Assembly: GCA_900176545.1 (NCBI GenBank)
Contig: FWXP01000002.1
Span: 124,001-188,000, forward strand
Length of the DNA: 64,000 nt
DNA from: Oscillospiraceae bacterium
GTDB taxonomy: Bacteria > Bacillota > Clostridia > Saccharofermentanales > Saccharofermentanaceae
Direction: 5' to 3'
This document shows, piece after piece, positions 59,569 through 64,000 of this stretch. The number at the start of each line of letters is the position of its first letter. Position 1 is the stretch's first letter. Both the position numbers and the translations under genes were made by a program. Below the pieces are notes generated by a model. The model was not told where the DNA came from, did no database searches, and saw only the letters and a program-made list of their open reading frames with translations.

Positions 59569-60725
59569 TTTTTATGGCTGAGAATGCAAGAAAAATAGCG
59601 ATCATCGGAGCTTCATATCTTCAATTGCCTCTGCTTGAAAAAGCCAAGTCGATGGGCTTGGAAACTCATGTATTTGCGTGGAAATGCGGCGATATAGGCG
59701 AGACGGTTGCTGATCATTTTCATCCGATCAGTATAGTAGAAAAAGAGAAGATCCTTGAAGAATGCCAAAAGATAGGGATCAGCGGAATATGCAGCATTGC
59801 TTCTGACCTTGCTGTCATTACGGTTAATTATGTGGCTGAGAAAATGGGACTTATAGGAAACGGTATTTCCGATTCTTTGATCACTACGAATAAATACCAC
59901 ATGAAAAGAGCTTTTGAGGAGAATAATATCCCGGCAGCAAGATGCATTTTGGTATCAGAGAATGATATTCCCGATCTTTCGGAGTTTACATATCCTTTGA
60001 TAGTAAAGCCTACGGACCGTTCAGGAAGCAGGGGAGTTACCAGATTGAACAGCCCTGATGAAAGTATAGAAGAAGCGATCTCACGTGCTGTAGATCAAAG
60101 CTTTGAGAAGAAAGCATTAGTTGAAGAGTATATCTTCGGCGATGAGTATAGCGTTGAGTGTGTCTCTTTCCGTGGGGAGCATGAGTTCCTTGCGATGACA
60201 AAGAAGTATACGACCGGAGATCCGCATTATATAGAAAAAGGTCATCTTGAACCCGCTCCGATCGATGAGACAACAAAAGAAAAGGTGATCAGGATAATAT
60301 TCAGTGCTCTGGATGCTCTGGGGATCCAGAACGGTGCTTCTCATTCTGAGGTGAAGATTTGTGGAGAAGATATAAAGGTCATTGAGATCGGAGCCAGAAT
60401 GGGCGGAGATATGATCGGAAGTTCTCTGGTACAGTTGTCTACAGGTTATGATTTTGTTAAAGCCGTAATAGATATCAGTCTGGGTGACAGACCTCAGAAG
60501 CCGGATCTGAACTCCGAACAAAGATACGCTGCTATCCGATACATTATCGATGATGAAGAGGTAAAAATCTTAGAGAATTTGAAAAACGAGGCATCGGATT
60601 TATTATATGCTTCTGATCTTGACTGGGCAGATGACGGTCCCGTAGTTGACAGTTCTTCCAGAAAAGGGTATTTCATCCTGACTTCAGATAGTATGGAGCG
60701 CCTGCTTCCGTACTTGCCGGAGTAA
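59565..60725 (+). CDS. ATP-grasp ligase
   Basis: 386 residues. Pre-ATP-grasp Rossmann head (IAIIGASYLQLPLLEKA), then the ATP-grasp core: IVKPTDRSGSRGVTRL (Lys and Gly-rich loop), ALVEEYIFGDEYSVECVS, HSEVKICGEDIKVIEIGARMGGD with metal-binding Glu. Similar to carbamoyl-phosphate/PurK-like carboxylate-amine ligases that form amide or peptide bonds. Start ATG 59565 overlaps the aminotransferase stop; a second ATG at 59574 (MAENAR) is possible. Next to an amino-sugar aminotransferase it may acylate the new amine with an amino acid (inferred). Confidence 0.87.
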   Translation: MIFMAENARKIAIIGASYLQLPLLEKAKSMGLETHVFAWKCGDIGETVADHFHPISIVEKEKILEECQKIGISGICSIASDLAVITVNYVAEKMGLIGNGISDSLITTNKYHMKRAFEENNIPAARCILVSENDIPDLSEFTYPLIVKPTDRSGSRGVTRLNSPDESIEEAISRAVDQSFEKKALVEEYIFGDEYSVECVSFRGEHEFLAMTKKYTTGDPHYIEKGHLEPAPIDETTKEKVIRIIFSALDALGIQNGASHSEVKICGEDIKVIEIGARMGGDMIGSSLVQLSTGYDFVKAVIDISLGDRPQKPDLNSEQRYAAIRYIIDDEEVKILENLKNEASDLLYASDLDWADDGPVVDSSSRKGYFILTSDSMERLLPYLPE

Positions 60726-60750
60726 AGAATACTTGTTTATGAGGTAATAC

Positions 60751-61677
60751 ATGAAGATATCTGTAGTTGTACCTGTATATGGATGTAGAGGTGCGGTCAA
60801 TGAATTGCATTCCCGTTTAAAGACGACCCTGGAAGAGATAACGGAAGATTATGAGATCATCCTTGTAAACGATTGCTGCCCTCAGGGTTCATGGTTTGAG
60901 ATCGAGAAGCTGTGTCAGATCGATGATAAGGTGGTAGGAATTGAACTATCTCGTAATTTCGGTCAGGCAAGAGCGATCACCGCAGGAGTAGATTACTCCA
61001 CCGGAGATTGGGTCGTGGTCATGGATTGTGATCTTCAAGATCGTCCGGAGGAGATAAAGAAGCTTTACGATAAGGCTCAGGAAGGTTATGACGTAGTCTT
61101 TGCAAAACGTAAGGATCGTAAAGACACCGGATTCAAGAAATTTGTTTCAAGGTGTTTTTATAAGATATACACTGTGCTTTCGGATGAAGCATACAGCTAC
61201 GAATATAATAATTTCAGTATCTGCAACAGAAAAGTCATAGACAGTTTCTGTAAGCTGAGAGAATACCACAGGGATTATGCGATGTATATCTACTGGCTTG
61301 GATTCCACCAGGCTGAGATAGATATCGAGACCGATCCTCGCAAGGAAGGCAAATCATCATATAACCTTAAGCGTAAGATAAGACTGGCAGAGGATCTGCT
61401 GACGTCGCAGTCGGACAGATTATTGAGATTTACCGCTCATGTAGGATTCGGTCTGACAGCGCTCTCGATATTATTTATCCTCTTCCTCGTTATACAGTAT
61501 TTTGTGGCAGATATTGACGCCGGCTGGACGAGTATAATCGCGGTTATTCTGCTCGTAGGAGGCATGCTCATGTCCGCGATCGGAATAGCAGGGATCTATA
61601 TCGGTAACATCTTTATGGAAAGCAAGGATAGACCGTTGTACGTTGTCAGGACCATACTTAATGATCATGAGAAGTGA
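60751..61677 (+). CDS. GT2 glycosyltransferase with two C-terminal membrane helices
   Basis: 308 residues. GT-A fold: VVPVYGCRGAVNELHSRL, VNDCCPQGSWFEIEKL, the metal-binding VVMDCDLQDRPEEI, and two hydrophobic helices (about 230-290). This is the architecture of polyprenyl-phosphate glycosyltransferases of the GtrB/ArnC/DPM1 group, which transfer a sugar to undecaprenyl phosphate. As the third gene of the operon it would load the modified sugar on the lipid carrier for export. RBS TGAGGT. Confidence 0.9.
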   Translation: MKISVVVPVYGCRGAVNELHSRLKTTLEEITEDYEIILVNDCCPQGSWFEIEKLCQIDDKVVGIELSRNFGQARAITAGVDYSTGDWVVVMDCDLQDRPEEIKKLYDKAQEGYDVVFAKRKDRKDTGFKKFVSRCFYKIYTVLSDEAYSYEYNNFSICNRKVIDSFCKLREYHRDYAMYIYWLGFHQAEIDIETDPRKEGKSSYNLKRKIRLAEDLLTSQSDRLLRFTAHVGFGLTALSILFILFLVIQYFVADIDAGWTSIIAVILLVGGMLMSAIGIAGIYIGNIFMESKDRPLYVVRTILNDHEK

Positions 61678-61737
61678 TCTTCATGATCATTTAATGTGTT
61701 ATCGAACGAACTAACTGTCATCATCAGGAGTCAGGAT

Positions 61738-62361
61738 ATGCTTCCATCGGCACAAGTCGCATTAGAAGAACTGAATATCGCAGGCAGGATGAATCCCGGA
61801 CCGTGGGTAAAGCACTCGGAAAATGTCGGGATCGCCGCCAGGAATATCGCTGAGAAGATACCCGGCATGGATCCCGATAAAGCCTATGTAGTAGGACTTC
61901 TTCACGACATAGGAAGAAGAGTCGGCATAGTCGATATACCTACGCATGTCTACGAAGGTTATAAGCACTGTATGGCGCGAGGATGGGACGAAGCGGCGCG
62001 TGTATGCATGACTCATTCCTATCGCCTCATGAAGGAGGAGTTCGACTACGAGCCTTCAACTGAGCAGGAGAAAGCGATAAAGGAATATATCCTGAACACG
62101 GAAGCAGATGATTACGATAAGCTCATACAGATATGTGATTCTCTTGCGACTGACTACGGCTTCGTGATCCTCGAGAAGCGGTTCGTGGATGTCACGAGAC
62201 GCTACGGAATAATGGAAGATTATATCAAGGGTTGGGATGTGTCCTTCAAGATCAAGGAGAGCTTCGAGGAGAAGATGGGATGCTCGATCTACGATGTGCT
62301 TCCCGATATAGGCAGGACTACGCTTCTTTCTCCCAAGCCTTGGACTCCGCCTACAAAGTGA
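61738..62361 (+). CDS. HD-domain phosphohydrolase family protein
   Basis: Start chosen at ATG 61738 after AGGAG with 7-base spacing; a GTG at 61696 is open in frame but has no ribosome site. 207 residues. HD motif pieces: WVKHSENVGIAARNIA (His), GLLHDIGRRVGI (HD pair) and MTHSYRLM; later IQICDSLATDYGF (Asp). Such proteins hydrolyse nucleotides or related phosphate esters; no regulatory domain is attached. It follows the three-gene operon after 60 bases. Confidence 0.83.
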   Translation: MLPSAQVALEELNIAGRMNPGPWVKHSENVGIAARNIAEKIPGMDPDKAYVVGLLHDIGRRVGIVDIPTHVYEGYKHCMARGWDEAARVCMTHSYRLMKEEFDYEPSTEQEKAIKEYILNTEADDYDKLIQICDSLATDYGFVILEKRFVDVTRRYGIMEDYIKGWDVSFKIKESFEEKMGCSIYDVLPDIGRTTLLSPKPWTPPTK

Positions 62362-62377
62362 TGGCTTGAACATAGGA

Positions 62378-62499
62378 TTCTCCACCTGCGTCTCCACTTT
62401 TCAAAAACGGAGACATGAGTGGAGAAAATCAGACAAAAAAACACAGGTTTTTTCTCCACCCGACTCTCCACTTTATAAAAATGGAGACATGAGTGGAGA
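62378..62499. repeat. two-copy structured 48-nt element
   Basis: Units at 62378-62425 and 62452-62499 (period 74 bp) each read TTCTCCACC-N4-TCTCCACTTT-N10-AGACATGAGTGGAGA. In each, TCTCCACT pairs with AGTGGAGA (62391-62398/62418-62425 and 62465-62472/62492-62499), and an alternative GTCTCC/GGAGAC pairing competes in the first. It fills the gap between the HD and GNAT genes. Function unknown. Confidence 0.8.
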
Positions 62500-62545
62500 G
62501 ATAGCGATATATTAACAGATGAGATAATCATCTTGGAGGAAAGAT

Positions 62546-62977
62546 ATGCTTACGGTACGACATGTAAGAGAAGAAGATAAGGATTTCTGGTACAGCCTGG
62601 ATAGGCATCTTCCGGAAGAGGAATTCGATAAGAAAGTCCGTGACAGACAGGGATATATCCTCCTTGACGATGACGATTCTGTCGGCATCTTGAGATATAA
62701 CCTTTTCTGGGATAATACGCCCTTTTGTACTATGCTCTATATTAGAGAAGATGTGCAGGATAAAGGCTTCGGAAAGCATCTCATGAAGCACTGGGAAGAG
62801 GAGATGAGAGGCATGGGGTATAAGATGCTCCTTACCTCTACTCAGGTGGATGAGGATGCGCAGCATTTCTACAGGAAATTGGGGTACAAGGACTGCGGCG
62901 GACTTACCATAGACTATCCGGGTCTTGCCCAGCCCATGGAGATGTTCCTGAGCAAGGGATTAGATATTGAAGATTGA
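62546..62977 (+). CDS. GNAT-family N-acetyltransferase
   Basis: 143 residues. Standard GNAT fold: FWYSLDRHLPEEEF at the N-terminus, the acetyl-CoA loop EDVQDKGFGKHLMKHWEEE (usual R/QxxGxG/A), and LTSTQVDEDAQHFYRKLGYKDCGG near the end. The substrate amine is unknown. RBS TTGGAGGAA 8 bases before ATG; preceded by the two-copy structured element. Confidence 0.88.
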   Translation: MLTVRHVREEDKDFWYSLDRHLPEEEFDKKVRDRQGYILLDDDDSVGILRYNLFWDNTPFCTMLYIREDVQDKGFGKHLMKHWEEEMRGMGYKMLLTSTQVDEDAQHFYRKLGYKDCGGLTIDYPGLAQPMEMFLSKGLDIED

Positions 62978-63033
62978 CACAAGAAAGATCTGAGAGTAGA
63001 CTTCACGTTAATAACTCTTGAAAGGAAACTGTC

Positions 63034-63138
63034 ATGATCAGATTCGCTAACCTGACAACACAGACAACGACAACCACGTACGAGACAGTACTTGGTACTA
63101 CAGTGCTGTGCGATATCAGGACTCGCGGAAAAGATTGA
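63034..63138 (+). CDS. Thr-rich mini-ORF, 34 residues (possible leader peptide)
   Basis: ATG 63034 to TGA 63138, preceded by AAAGGAAA about 8 bases upstream. The peptide is threonine-rich (MIRFANLTTQTTTTTYETV then LGTTVLCDIRTRGKD), with seven Thr codons in codons 8-15 alone and others nearby. A terminator follows at 63168-63202 and the methyltransferase gene at 63233. The order ORF, hairpin, gene is that of a ribosome-mediated attenuator, but it may be a free small peptide. Confidence 0.45.
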   Translation: MIRFANLTTQTTTTTYETVLGTTVLCDIRTRGKD

Positions 63139-63167
63139 CTTTCAGGAGATCATAACTTAGTTAACTG

Positions 63168-63202
63168 ACCGCTTGTCTTTCTAAGATGAGCGGTTTTTGT
63201 TT
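63168..63202 (+). terminator. terminator before the methyltransferase gene
   Basis: ACCGCTTGTCTT (63168-63179) / AAGATGAGCGGT (63183-63194) stem with two wobble pairs, 3-nt loop and a T run. It lies between the mini-ORF and the methyltransferase start. Confidence 0.82.
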
Positions 63203-63232
63203 TAACAAAATTACGAAACGGAGGAACACAAA

Positions 63233-64000
63233 ATGGATTTGCATGACTTTAAAGACGTAGCGGAAAACTATGACCGATACCTTGAGGTAATGTATACGAC
63301 TGAGTTCGACAAGCACGAGAACTTTCAGGAATTCTACCTGGATCTTGCCAAGAGGTATGGTCAGGGAGGTACAGTCGATATAGCATGCGGTACAGGTGCG
63401 GTCCTTCTGTATCTGGCAGAGCGCGGTATAGAGGTGGATGGAACCGACCTCTCCGAGGAGATGTGTAAGGTAGCTTCCGCCAAGGCTGAGAAGATGGGAC
63501 TTGTTCTTAATATCTATCCTGCGGACATGACCAAGTTCTCTTCCGGAAGGAAGTATTCACTGGCTATAATCGCAAGGAGCGGATTTATGCATCTTCCGTC
63601 TTCCGAGCTTCAGATAGCGGCGCTCAAGAACATAAGAGAGCAGCTTCTTCCCGGCGGCATCCTGACATTTAATACTTTCGATCCTTATCCCGAGGTGCAG
63701 TCGTTCCAGATGAAGAATACTCCCGAGAGCTACATGAAGCGCCTTGAGTACATTAACGTCAACGGCAACAGGGAGGAGATCTATAATGCCATCTGCTATG
63801 ACATCGTAACTCAGCATATGTACGGCAACTGGAAGTTCGTCGAGTATAACGATAAGGGTGAGGTCATAGGAGAGAGGGTAAGGCCTCTTCTCATGAGACA
63901 GACATACCGTTCGGAAGTTTTCCTCTTAGCAAAGCTCTGCGGCTTCGAAGTAGTTGATATCTACAGAGGATATAATGGTGATAAGGAAGACCTCAACGAT
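63233..64000 (+). CDS. class I SAM-dependent methyltransferase (3' end outside window)
   Basis: The frame is open from ATG 63233 (CGGAGGAA 8 bases upstream) to the window end, 256 residues without a stop. SAM-binding motif I is VDIACGTGAVLLYLA, then GTDLSEEMCKVASAKA (acidic end of strand 2) and LPGGILTFNTFDPY near strand 5: a ubiquinone/menaquinone-type small-molecule methyltransferase fold. Substrate unknown. The C-terminal part lies beyond the window. Confidence 0.88.
   Translation, partial: MDLHDFKDVAENYDRYLEVMYTTEFDKHENFQEFYLDLAKRYGQGGTVDIACGTGAVLLYLAERGIEVDGTDLSEEMCKVASAKAEKMGLVLNIYPADMTKFSSGRKYSLAIIARSGFMHLPSSELQIAALKNIREQLLPGGILTFNTFDPYPEVQSFQMKNTPESYMKRLEYINVNGNREEIYNAICYDIVTQHMYGNWKFVEYNDKGEVIGERVRPLLMRQTYRSEVFLLAKLCGFEVVDIYRGYNGDKEDLND

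Overview
The window is a 64 kb piece of a chromosome from an anaerobic, low-to-mid-GC Gram-positive bacterium. Class Clostridia, of the rumen or gut fibre-degrading kind, is an inference from four things. Regulation is by a T-box leader and an FMN riboswitch. The envelope genes are Gram-positive in type (NlpC/P60, VanY-like peptidase, lipoproteins, no outer-membrane genes). Two esterases carry ChW repeats, which are typical of clostridia. There is also a membrane-anchored GH5 cellulase and a pilin-like protein with a threonine linker. No phage, IS element or CRISPR array is visible.

Layout. 1-3.0 kb: 3' end of rpoC and its terminator. 3.1-7.5 kb: an AT-richer accessory stretch (degenerate CBM2-like module, two lipoproteins, a membrane protein with an internal duplication) around an SH3-NlpC/P60 hydrolase. 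7.6-13.4 kb: a housekeeping run of fchA, folD, a TrmA-family rRNA methylase, thrH, an aberrant iron-type alcohol dehydrogenase and cca. 13.5-22.5 kb: pilin-like protein, oligopeptide-binding lipoprotein, zinc-ribbon/coiled-coil protein, EF-G-like GTPase, GT-C-like membrane protein. 22.7-31.0 kb: ddl, a BaiN-type flavoprotein, dCMP deaminase, paaK, the GH5 cellulase, a membrane protein and a disordered protein that share a peptide motif. 31.1-34.4 kb: SDR, ABC-F ATPase, CBS protein and a tiny 13-codon gene. 34.4-40.4 kb, minus strand: two paralogous ChW esterases and an LRR/EF-hand surface protein with a 645-bp tandem duplication. 40.6-43.3 kb: an HTH-cupin-acyl-CoA synthetase fusion under a T-box leader. 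43.5-56.0 kb: epimerase-like protein, Maf, a degenerate GGDEF-EAL protein, HAD and alpha/beta hydrolases, RibU with its FMN riboswitch, a VanY-like peptidase, and the glmU-pth-mfd run. 56-64 kb: tRNA-Arg(CCG), a zinc-ribbon membrane protein, GrpB, a three-gene aminotransferase/ATP-grasp/GT2 operon, HD protein, GNAT, a Thr-rich mini-ORF and a methyltransferase cut by the window end.

How the parts may work together. The surface genes (GH5, ChW esterases, LRR protein, pilin-like protein, CBM remnant) look like a plant-fibre adhesion and deconstruction set attached to the cell rather than to a cellulosome. The acyl-CoA ligases, above all the T-box-controlled fusion, fit the rumen habit of making amino acids from branched-chain or aryl acids; that link is inferred. 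FchA with a FolD that has lost its cyclohydrolase residues forms a split folate module.

Most noteworthy: the T-box-controlled regulator-enzyme fusion, the membrane/disordered protein pair sharing a motif, the promoter-RBS-13-codon-terminator unit near 34.2 kb, the Thr-rich leader-like ORF near 63.1 kb, and the three-gene sugar-modification operon near 58.5-61.7 kb. All functional statements come from reading the sequence; no database search was run.
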